NCBI RefSeq assembly: GCF_029873635.1
Contig: NC_080422.1
Location: forward strand, 16,522,049 to 16,586,048
Length of the DNA: 64,000 nt
Reading direction: 5' to 3'
Source of the DNA: Malania oleifera
Taxonomy: Eukaryota; Streptophyta; Magnoliopsida; Santalales; Ximeniaceae
Shown here: positions 24,301 through 36,300 of the stretch, piece after piece
How the letters are laid out: each line of letters begins with the position of its first letter
How positions within the stretch are numbered: the first letter of the stretch is position 1
Made by a program: the position numbers and the translations under genes
The notes under the pieces: model-generated
What the model saw: only the letters and a program-made list of their open reading frames with translations
Databases searched by the model: none
What the model was told of the DNA's origin: nothing

Positions 24301-27300
24301 TTTAATTGGGATGGCAATGTGGGGCAATCCTGTATTATCCACCCTTTGTGGCTGGGAAGATTATTTCTCCCCTATTAAATTTGACATGGGAAATGGGTGT
24401 AATGTTATTTATCTTGGCATCACATTTTGTGCAGCACTTTCCCCCTTAGCATAAGGTTTCTTTCTATATTCAGCTTGGTCTGTGACAAAGGGGCTCTAAT
24501 TAGTAATCACGTCAACTTTCAGCCAGTGGGATTTCCTGGAACATTCACTTGGTGAGGAATGCCTATGATTAGGAGATTTATTACCTTGTGGATTTCCTTG
24601 GCAGCATTCCCTTCTGAAACATCCCTAATGAACCTAAACGGACCCTAGACCACACTGGCAGCTTTAATGCTATAAGAATCTCACTTCTCTAGCAGCCAGC
24701 AGCAGGTTCCCCTGCAAGCCTATTTCGAAAACGGCTGCCCCCACAAAGGTGCCCTTTTTTTTGTGTGTGTTGGGTCCCCCTTGGGAAAATTCTTACAATA
24801 GACAACCTGCAGAAAAGGGGTCTGCCTCTTGTCAACAAATGTTTGTGGTGCATGGTAAATACTGAAACAATTGAGCATATCCTTTTGCATTGTTCTTGGA
24901 CCAGAAATCTTTACTTATCTGATCAGGCTGCTGCGAGTTACCACAGAACATTGGATGGAGACGTATGGACTTGGAAAGGAGTTTGCTCAAGTTAGGGAAG
25001 AAGGAAAGCTTTGACTTTTATTCCCCTAACCGTTTTATGGATTGTGTGGAGGGAAAGAAATCGAAGATTTTTAGATACTTTTTTAGACTTATTGCCGATA
25101 CTAAGTAGCAGTAAAAAATTTGTATCCATTTTTCATGATATTATGCATGGATCGGATATATCATGGCAAATTCTTCAGAAAAAAACCAAGAAATAACCCC
25201 TCACATGCGAAATTATAGAAGATCTCCTTTAAGATCAAAAGATCAAACCACGAGCTGCTATGAATCTACTGCATCTACTTATGTATATAATATATGTAGA
25301 TAGATATATCTTAATCTGCATAATGTAATGACTCTTTCATAAATTGAATCAAACAAATGGGCCCCTTTAACTCAGTGGGAGAAGAAGGGCGGATGTAGCC
25401 AAGTGGATTAATGCAGTGGATTGTGAATTCACCATGCGCGGGTTCAATTCCCGTTGTTCGCCCACTTGCGTACAGCATTCAAAGGATCAGCCACGCCCTT
25501 ACATATTATCAAAGATGGATGGACTACTACTTTAACTAGTTGTATAGTGGCTGTTCATGATAGACACTAATACAATTGATTGTCTTGACACGCTTAATTA
25601 AGGGTGATTTTCTTGTCACTCTTTGTACGGATGGCACCCTTGGTTCCTTTAATGAATTATATCTTTGCTGACAAAAAAGAAATATCTTCACGTTTTGTGA
25701 AATAGAGGTTTAATAGTTGAGTGGTGGCTGCGGAGTTTGATAGTAGATCTGTTGACCTGAATCAGGATTCAAAAGGAGAAAGATCAGGGTTACCCTGTTG
25801 CAGACCTGCAGTGCTTATATGTGTTTGTATGTTTGTGTGTGTGTGTGTATTGACACTAACTTTTGTGGGTTATCAAGAAGTGACTGTATTAGAAGGAGAC
25901 TCCGAATGGTGGTAACCCATGTGCTTTCAAAGTACTATCAGCAAAAATCTCCCAAGATAAAAGCTATCCAAGAAATTAATGAAGGGAACATGTTTCCATT
26001 GTTCCGCAGCAAACTCTATTTTTGTATCTTGTGTAGCATGTTAAACCATGTTCCTTCAATTTTCTACTTTGGCATGTATGTAGTATGTTGAACAATGTGT
26101 TTTTCACTTTCTGCTTTGGTATTTATAATATAGTATGTTAAAAAATGCTCTTTTCATCCTATCCCAAGATATCTTCTCTCCTTCAAAAGCCTTTGCCTTC
26201 ATTTCTTTCCAAGTCAACCACATCAGAGCGTGGAGAATATCATCCCATGGTTCCTTGTCGACTGCCGTAGGGCCTGCATTTGTTGCATGTCCAAGCTGCC
26301 AGGTCCCCTTCCAGCCCATCTGCTCCTATGCAGTGAATTACAAGGGGACGCATAAACTAGACTCGAAATAGTTATCCATTTGCCTCAAAGTGATTTACTG
26401 ATTTTTCTTTTCATCAAATTGTCACTGGGAAGAATGTTTGCTCATATCACTTCACAAGAAAAAACAATTTTTGAGAGACATCCCAATCCTTTGGAAAGTC
26501 TATTCCATAATGCTCAAGTTCTCGTTCAAATTCAACTGCAGAAAGATTATATAGGAAAAGACTCCATTTGCTAGAAGGGTTCCACCCATACTTAGCAGCA
26601 AATGCCAACACCCTAGTGAACCACGTTTGGTATGAATGTTCCAAAACGTGGAACATTTCCCTTTTGGAATGCTAAATCTAACAATCCAAAGTTTTTTCAT
26701 ATAACATAACTTTTATTAGTTAAAGTGGGGATTGGGGAATCATCATTTTAATTCTATTTCACTCATTATTAATCTGTTTCTCAACAGAAGATCTCTTCTA
26801 CCTTTAGAAACACCTCAACATCCTCTCCAAAATATGCAAGGGCCTTTACACTTTTTTCACCGATATATCTGTTTGTGTCTACCCCTAATGTTCCACATGT
26901 TATAGCATGTGCCGTGCCGTGATCCTTTTCCCGTTCCATATACCAGAATGTTCCATGTTTTAGGTAACATTGGTTCCATCTTTGAATCAACCGTAAGGTT
27001 ACTCCTTGGCGATTGGTTGATCATGGGTTTGAGTCCAAGGAAAAGGCCCCCTGCATAAAATGGCAGGGGTAAGGCTGCGTACATTGTGATGAGTATCTCC
27101 CTGCCCTTGCAAAGCAGGGAACCTTGTGGCCTGGGAACACCTTTTTTTTTTTTTTGGGGTTCCACCTCACTTGCCTGCCTCCAGTAGGTGCCCCAACTGC
27201 CATACAATAATTCATGATCCTTATGATATCCTCTGCTTCTCTGTCTATAGGACTTCTTACGGGGACTGGCCCCCAGATAAGTGGCTTCACTTGCTTCAAG

Positions 27301-30300
27301 GCACCTGCTAATGAGGATGTTATGTTTGCATGACATCTAGAAAATAGAAGGAAGTTGCTCCTTCAAAGGGTGTCTTGCTGCACCAAAGATAATGCCCAAA
27401 GAAGGTAGAAGCAGAGCATTCTTTGCGGAAGAACTCTTTCCAGACACTCCTAGTGTAATTCCTCAAGTCATTCATGTGGTTGTTTGGTTCCTGGGGAAGC
27501 TAGCCATTGTGTTATATTCCATGCTAAGTGGCCACCATTGCTTTTCGAAAACCATCCCCTTCCTACAAGAGCCTCTGAAGCCATTTCTGCCACAATGTTT
27601 GGTAGTGAGTCATAAATGAGGAGAGGGTTTAAATGTGTGGATGGTTAAAGGGAATTGAAGACCTGATGTGTGGCTGTGAGCCATTTCTGCAACACCATTT
27701 TCATAGTCTTGCTTTTGAGGACTTTTTTTGTGGCATGATGTGTACGGCTGGCAGACCTCTCTAAGAATCAATCCTGGGTTTTCTGCTGGCAACTAATTAT
27801 AATGACACAAGTCAGCAGCTAAGGTTTGAGATTTGGAAAGAACTTCAATAACTTCAATATTGTTGGAACTGGACGAATGTCTTAGGCTAATGAAGCTCCC
27901 TCAGGGCAGTGGGGTGAAAGGAAGGGGGAAGACAAAGTTTGATGAAATGATTAAATTCTGGGTATATCTTTAAAATCCTATTATTCTTTGCTGCTTAATG
28001 AGAAGGAGACATATTTTCCCTGGAAAGCAATATGGAAGAACTAGGCTCACTCTGAGCTGGATTTTTTGATGTGGGAGGAGCCTGGTAAAGAATTTTAATT
28101 GTGGATAATTTGATGAAGAGTGGATTGTGCATAGCCTACACATACATACACAGCCAACATACACTTGTGTAACGAGCAGGAAGAGACAATCATATTCTAT
28201 TGCACTGCAGGTGGGTGAAGGCACCATGGAGTTTGATTTATGTGACTTTCATGATCAATTGTGTGGTAGCATAAAAGCCAGAGCTGGAATTCAAATCTAG
28301 GACTGGATCTTTAAGTAGTAAGAGGGGTAGGAGTCTTTGGGATGCCGATTCCACTGGCTGTTTTCTTCATTTTTTTTTCTTTTCCTTTTTTTTAATCAGC
28401 AAAGAAAATTCATTGAAGGGCATCAAGGGGATGTCGCCCAGTTACAATGTAAGATAACAAAAATACAAAGAATAATCCTCACTGTAAGTGTCAAAGAAAT
28501 CAAGGAATACATTAACATCCCTCACAACCAGCCCATTATGCTCACTACATATCATAGTTACCCGATGATCCGTGACGACATGAAGGGGTGAAATTGATCC
28601 TTCAAAAGCTCTCCTGTTTCTTTCTCTCTACAACAACAACAGCAGCAAGCCTTAAGTCGCACTAGGTGGAGTCGGCTACATGAATCCTTTTTCGCCAATT
28701 CACTCAATCTAGAGCATTTTCCTTTATTAGATTATTAAATCCTTCCTCACTACCTCATTCCAAGTAATTTTAGGCCTATCCCTACCCCTTTTCATACCAG
28801 AAACCATAACTAACTTACTCCTCCTCACATGTGCTCTACTAGACCTATGTTTTAAATGCCCAAACCACCTAAGTTGCCCCTCCCTTATTTTGTTTTCAAA
28901 TGGTGCTATGCCTAAATTTTTGTGTATATGTTCATTTCTTACTTTATGTTTTAATGTTAAACTACTCATCCACCTTAATATACGCATCTCAACAACTTTC
29001 ATTCTTTGTATATGTTGTCTTTTAGTTGCCTAGCGTTCTGAACCATAAAGCATAGCTGGCTTTATAGCCGTCTTATTAAACTTTTTTTTAAATTTTAAGG
29101 GTATTCTATGATCACACAATACACCCTATGCACTCCTCCATTTTACCCAACCTGCCTTAATTCCATGTACTACATCTTCTTCATTTCCCCTTCACCTTGC
29201 ATAATAGTTCCAAGATATCTAAATCTATCAGTGCTATTAATCTCTTGATTATCCAATTTAATCTTCTCTTTGTTGCTACTCCTTACATTACTGAAATTAC
29301 ATTTCATATATTTAGTCTTATTCCTACTTATCCTAGACCTTTTAGACTCTAATGTGGCTTTGCAAAGTTCTAGCTTAGATTCCACTCCTATCATCAATCA
29401 ACATGACATCATTTGTAAACAACATACACCAAGGGATCTCATCTTGGATATTCCTAGTAATTTCATCAATTACTAAAGTAAAAAGATAAAGACTCAAAGT
29501 AGAACCTTGATGAACATCTATTGATATTGGGAACTCTCTAGACTCTCCTCCTACGGTCATGATGCTAGTCACTACTCTATCATACATATCCTTAATGACC
29601 TCCATATATCTATTGCAAAAACCCTTCTTTTCTAATACCCACCAAAGCACTTCCCTAGGTACTCTATCATAAGCTATCTTTGGATCAATAACAACCATAT
29701 GCAAGTCCTTCTTTTCCCTAAACTTTTCTATTATACTTTTTAAAAGATTAGTAGCTTCTATTGTTGATCTCCCAGGCATAAAACCAAATTGATTTTTTGA
29801 AATCTTCGTTTCTAATCTTATTCTATGTTCAATTATCTTTTACCATAATTTCATCGTATGACACATAATCTTAATTCCATGATAGTTATTACAGTTTTGA
29901 ATGTCGCATTTATTTTTATATAGAGGTACTAACGTACTTTCCTCCATTCTTTTGGCATTTTCTTGGTTTTTAAAATATTATTGAGTAGATTAGTTAATCA
30001 AATAATTTCTTTATTCCCTACACATTTCCAAACTTCAATTGGTATTTTATCTGGTCCTATAGATTTCCTGCTTTTCATCTTTTTTAATGCTATCTTAACT
30101 TCAAGGACTCTAATTTTACAAATAAATCACCTATTTTTAATTTTTTCTTCATTTGTCACTTTCAAGTTCAATCTTTCATTTTGGTTTTCATTGAACAACT
30201 TATCAAAGTATCTTCGCCACCCTTATTTTATGTCTTCTTCTCTAATTAAGACTATCATTCTTGTCCTTTATACATTTTACATAACCTAAATCTTAGCATT

Positions 30301-33300
30301 TTCTTTCTCTAGCTCTAGCAAGTCTATAAATGTCTTTTTCGCGTTCTTTTGTATCTAGCATAGTACATAAAGTATTATAAGCTCTATGTTTAGCTTCATT
30401 GATAGTATTTTTTTGCATTTTTTCTCGCTTCTTTATATGTTTCAAGATTTTCTATATTTCTACAATTTTTTCTAATTTCTTTTTGTCTTAACAACTTTTT
30501 GGACTTCTTGATCCCACCACCAACTTGCTTTACTATCCAAGTATCTTCCTGATCCCACCACCAACTTGCTTTACTATCCAAGTATCTTCCTTTGGACTCA
30601 CCTAAAACCTATTTTGCTATCCTTATGATAGAATTCGCCATTTTTTTCTGAATAGTATTTGCATTAACCTTTCCCTTATTGTCCAATCATATGCTTTGTT
30701 CATTTTATCTTTGAATTTTACTATATTATCTCTCTTCAAGTTCCACCATCTAGTCCTCTTGTGTTGATTTATGCTGCTCCTATTCCATTCTTTGATATGT
30801 ATATCTAATACTAAGACTCTATGTTGTGTAGCCAAATTTTCACCTTGGATAACTTTTCAATCCTTGCAAGATAGATGGTCCCTATTCTTTGTTAAAATGA
30901 AATCTATTTGACTTTTATTGTACCCACTCTTGAAAGTTATTTAGTGTTCTTCTCTTTTTTATTAAACAAGTATTCAATATAACCAAATCGTTAGACATGG
31001 CAAAATCTAAGATTGTATCACCCGACTCTTTTTTATCTCCATATCCATGGCCTCCATGTATCCTCTCATACCTTATATTATCCTTCCCATTGTGATCACT
31101 CAAATCATCTCTTATGAATGTCTTTTCAGACATTGGAATCCCTTGTTAAATACTATCCATATCTTCCCAAAATCGTCTTTTCAGATTTTCTGTTAAGCCT
31201 ATATGGGGAGCATATGCACTAATGACGTTCACTATCTCTAGGTCTAAAACTAACTTGATTGTAATGATCCTAACCCTTATTCTTTTAACATCTACTACAT
31301 TATCTTTTAGGTCTCTATCTACAATAATATCCACCCTGTTTTTATGTCTCTCTACTCCTACCAAAAAATGGCGAGGGGGATAAGGGAAAGAGCAGATTTG
31401 AATGAACACATTGGAAGGGATAATAAAGGTTATGAGAGGATATGTGGAGGATATGGATATTGAGATAAAAATGAGTCTGAGCATATTATCTTAGACTTTT
31501 CTTTTTCTCGGATAGTAAAGAATGTTGGTGGTGGGATCAAGATGTCCAAAAAGCTACAAAGACAGAGAATTTGGTATAATACATGGAAAAAAATATAAAA
31601 ACATGGAGAACTTTGAAAAATATATAGAGGTGAGAAAAGATGCAAAAAAGGTCGTTAGTGAATCTAAACATAGATCATTTAATACTTTATATGCTAGAGT
31701 AGATACAAAAGAAGGGGAAAGAAACATATTTAAACTTGTTAGAGCTAGAGAAAGAAAGAGTAAAGACTTAGGTAATGTAAAATGTATAAAAAGTGAGGAT
31801 GATATTGCCTTGGTTAAGGAAGTAGAATTGAAAAAAAGATGACACAGTTACTTTAGTAAGCTATTTAATGTAAACCAAGTGGAAGGCTTAAACTTAGAAT
31901 TGAGAAATAAGGAAAAGATAAAAATACGAGATTTATTTGCAAAATTAGAGTTAGTGAAGTTAAATTTGCATTAGAAGATGAAAAATGGAAAAACTATAGG
32001 ATTGGATAACATCACTATTGAAATTTGCCAATGCCCTAGTGATAACAAAATTATATGGTTAACTAATCTATTTAACAATCAGTAAAACTAAGAAAATGCT
32101 AGAGAAATAGAGGAAAAACACTTTAATACTTGCATACAAAAATAAATGAGATATTCAAAATTGTAATACCTATTGTGGAATTAAACTTATGTGTTATTCA
32201 ATGAAATTGTGGGAAAGGGTAGTTGGCCAAAGATTAAGGTTAGAAACGAAGGTCTCAGAAAATAAATTTGGTTTTATGCCTGGGATATCTACTACAGTAG
32301 CTATATATCTTTTAAGATGATTAATGGAAAATTTCAGGGAAAAGAAGAGGGATTCGCAATATGGTATTTATTGGCTTTGAGAGGGCGCATGATAGGGTAC
32401 TTAGGGAAGTTCCTTGGTGGGTTTTATAAAAAAAGGTGCATGTAGTAATGATTAGAGTTAGGACTACAAATGAAGAGACCAGAGAATTTCCAATCACAAT
32501 ATGTGTACATCAAGGATCTTCTTTGAGCCCTTATCTTTTTACTTTAGTAATGGATGAACTTACTAGGAGTATCCAAAATAAGATCCTATGGTGTATGTTG
32601 TCTGCAAAAGATACTGTCTTGATTGATGAAACTAGGGGCGGAGTAAAATGTAAGCTAGAATTATAGAGAGAGGCTTTTGAATCTAAAGACTTTAGGATAA
32701 GTAGAAATAAGACAAAATATATGAAATGTAATTTCAGTCATAGTAGGAGGAATATTAAAGACAGTTAAACTTGATGATGAAGAAATTAATAGCACTAGTA
32801 GACTTCGATACGTCAGGGATCTATTATGTAAGCTTAAGGTGAAATTGAAGAAGATGTAATACATAGAGTTAAAGCAGGTTGGGTAAAATGGAGCAGTGTT
32901 TAGTGTATGCTGTATGATCGTAGAATATCCTTTAAATTAAAAGGGAAGTTCTATAGGATGAATGTAAGACCAGCTATGCTATATGGATCAAAATTTTGAG
33001 TGATTAAGAAATAACATATTTAAAAAGTAAAAGTTGCCGAGATGAGAATGATAAGATGGATGAGTGGTATAAGGTTCAAAGATAAATTAAGGAATGAACA
33101 TATTCGCGGTAAGTTAAGCATAACTCATGTAGCAGATAAGATAAGGGAGGGACGACTCAGGTGGTTTGAGCACTTGTAACGTAAGCCAAATAGTGCGTCT
33201 GTAAGGAAGAGTGAATTAGTTACTGTGAGGGGTAGTAGAAGGGGGTAAGTGTAGACCTAAAATAAATTAGAATGAGATAGTGAATAAGGATTTAATAGCC

Positions 33301-36300
33301 CAAAACTGTCGAAGGAAATTGCCCATGATTGCATAAATTGGCGGAAAAGGATTCATGTAGCTGACCCCACCTAGAGACTTAAGGCTTGGTTTTTTGTTGT
33401 TGTTGGGATAAGGGAAAGAGCATCCCTTTCCTTTCTGGAGTGCATACTTTTCCAAGTTCACCCTCCACAGTTCCGGCAGTGAGCCACTTCTGCTTGATCA
33501 GGGAAAAATCCAAGTTCCAGAAACTTCTAGTCCAGGAGCAGTGCAAGTGAGTGTGCTCAACTGATTTTGGAGATTGTCAATGGTGAGAATTTTCTAGAGA
33601 CTTGCCTCCAACATGAAGTAAGCAACTTTTGTAGTGGCTCCAGTGTTCCAGATGTGTTTCCAAGGGTATTTGCTGCTGTTACTGTTGGTGAGATGAGATG
33701 TATATACTAGGATCTGAGTGTAAATTTCACTAGGACCTTGCAAGGAAAAGCAATAGTGCACGTGGGTAAATGATTTGATATCCGATGACCCTGCTTCCTG
33801 GAACATCTACTAGATGACAGTGAACATTGATGCCCACAGGGGAACATGGATATGATACAGCATGAACATAGGGATGCGGGGAATTGTAAAAATGTAGGAC
33901 ATGCAACTGCAAGGGCATGAGAATAACCGTATAATTGTATAGATATACTGTGTATGGTGAACATCAGTTTTTAACATTTATATAACACTATATCTAAAGA
34001 AGTCCTCAATTTTTCACTTCTATTGCATATGTAGTCAGGTTTATTACAGTTCCAAATAATTATTATTGTTATTGTTTTTACTAATAAAAAAATGGATGTT
34101 TAGAATGGTAGTTATTTTGTTCAGAGTGCACCAAAGAAGCATAGAGTATTCTTTAACACATTTCTACATGAATTCAACTCTTTTATAGAAACATCTCTGC
34201 TACACAGGTAAATGAATATCTCACTTCAAATAAATATGTTGGCATGGCAGTTTGAAAGGGAGAGAAGGTGACTTGGGAAGTGATATGTGATACTTTTGTC
34301 ATTTCCTCAAACTTCTTTTTAGAAATAACTCTAGGTCTTTATAGTTCATTAAACAGACTCAATTTTGTTAGTTAGTTTAGGTAACAGCTTGGCTGCTGTT
34401 CTTATTATGTTTCCAATTTCCATTTCGACGTAATATGCTGTTATTTGTAAGAATGGCTTAATTTCTTGGCTGAGTATGATTGTTTTTTCGGCTTGTTTTA
34501 TAGAAATTGTCTTTTTCTCATAGTTTTGATTTAAGTTATCAGCTTATGAATATTTCCATTGCGTTTAATCAATTCTAACAATATTAAATTGATATGGTTA
34601 ACTCAGATTTCTTTTGAGGTGTATTTGGTAGATACTTTTTTAGATTTAATATTGTAGATTTGGTTATTGTGCCTAGTTTGTTTCAAATAGCTGCATTCCA
34701 TGCCTGCACATCCATCATAAAGTTTGTTCAAAGTTGATTGAAAACAATTATCTACATTCTGGGGTCCTGCTTTGGTTTTATAAATTTCATTTGTTTATTT
34801 GCTAGTGGCTCGAAAGCAGTTGAAATCCTGGAAGCTTATGAAGGGACACTTGAAGATGATTATCCTCCCGACAATGAGCGCTGTGAGCACGGGGAAATGC
34901 TCTTATATAAGGTATTGTTCCTTACATATACTTCACATCTATACTCTTATATGTGTAGACACACACACAAGAATGGTATAAGCATTTTTTAAACAAAATC
35001 TTTATTTTCTAAAAATAAGACTAAACACCCATAGAAAGAAATGTGTTTAACTAGACTATGTCCAACTCTATACTGTACAATGCCATCTGCATGGTTAACC
35101 AACTTAATACTGTTTTATAAAATTATGGTCTAGGGATATATATGCCATTTCCTTAAAGTATCCATCTGTATAAATATACCTGTAGCAAACTGCAAAAAAA
35201 AAAAAAAAAAAAAACCTTCAAAACCTAGACCCCCCTATTATGTTCTATAGCAGATATTCTTTGTTTTTTTCCAAGTTTGTGTATCTCAAGCTATTGTTAT
35301 AATTTCAACGTCTCCTTTCCATTTGAATTCATGCCACATATTTATGGAATCACAGAATGATCTTATGTGTGTGTATACATTATCACAGTTCAAAACATAG
35401 CTTCTGTAAATTTAACTTCTAATATTTTATGTTGCCTGCAAAAGGGGATGCCAACCCGTGGTATAAAACATCAACCACTCTTTACAGTGTCGCAAACATC
35501 AAGGACAACATTATGATCATGAACAATTTGCCCACCAAGCCATTTGGAGGCAGCAGCAATCCACTGGTCTTTGCTAGTCTGAATCAGTTTTGTTGTATCT
35601 TTGAAGGCTTTCTTATTTCTTTCTTTCCAAGCACACCAAAAGATGGCGAGATGGATGAAGTTCAAAGCCTTCCGCTTCTCCTTGGTGGCTCTGATGCCTT
35701 TCCAAGACCAAATCTCCCCTCCAACTGATTTTTCTGTAACCCACTACCGTCCAGTCAAGGATAGAACCAAATTCTGCAAGTTCCTTATCTAGGGGCAGTA
35801 GAGAAGAATGTGGTTGACAGATTCTGCACCATTCATACAAAGAAAACACCTATTTGGCTATTTGTGAGTGTAAGCCCTCTTTTCTGCAGATTGTCGAGGG
35901 TTGAAATATTTCCATGTACGAAACTCCCTAAAAAAATGCTACCTGTGAAGGGGCTGCTGTCCTTCAATGTGGATCAAAGGGGAGTTGTTGCAATTTGTTC
36001 TCATCGATGGGAGTTTCTTGTTGAAAGACTTTACAGTGAAAATACCATTTTTGTCCAAAGCCCATTTTGGTTCGTTGGGTATGTTTTGGTAATGAAATTT
36101 ATAGAGAATTCTGTAAAAGTTAGTGAGTGCATGAAGTTCCCAAGCTGCCACATTCTTAGTAAGAGGAATATTTCAGAAAATTCCTTGATTAATGATTTGG
36201 AGATGATGACTGATAAAGGCATTTTTGTCACGAGCCAAGCTGTAGATGGAAGGAAAGATAACTCTTAACATTACTATCATCACACCACACATCATGCCAG

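Larger units (their letters stand above)
25067..25473 (+). mobile_element. Nuclear plastid DNA (NUPT) mosaic inside an L1
   Basis: The block has at least three plastid-like pieces joined in a non-plastid order: a ycf2 piece (25,068-25,184), a stretch ending in an 18-base trnT-GGU-like head (25,361-25,378), and a complete trnH-GUG (25,388-25,462). The piece at 25,185-25,290 is unassigned. The L1 sequence reads straight across if the block is removed, and there is no target duplication, as expected for end-joining repair. An origin through mitochondrial DNA cannot be excluded. Confidence 0.8.
24430..25680 (+). mobile_element. L1-type LINE 3' part, split by plastid DNA
   Basis: Forward frames give [40 protein letters not shown] (zf-RVT) and [13 protein letters not shown], then stop matching L1 at 25,066. 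The L1 text resumes at 25,474 (agcattcaaaggatcagccac), matching the undisturbed sister copy near 50,758 (agctttcgaaggatcagccac). The last part to about 25,680 is the family's 3' end (ttaatgaattatatctttgctgaca). The upstream half is decayed. Confidence 0.8.
23897..34805 (+). other. NAA15 intron 5 (10.9 kb, repeat-filled)
   Basis: Contents in order: T-rich DNA to 24,430; an L1 (24,430-25,680) carrying a plastid DNA mosaic; reverse L1 pieces and a SINE (26,104-27,155); unclear decayed DNA (27,156-28,360); an L1 3' tip (28,360-28,620); an inverted pair of RTE LINEs (28,630-33,404); a reverse L1 piece (33,423-33,810); and plain intron to the acceptor tttgctag. Confidence 0.85.

Noticed and set aside
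29375..32666. RTE reverse transcriptase stretches as domesticated host genes
   Set aside because: Both have altered active-site boxes (FTND and SAKD), neighbouring stops and typical LINE 3' tails, so they are decayed LINEs.
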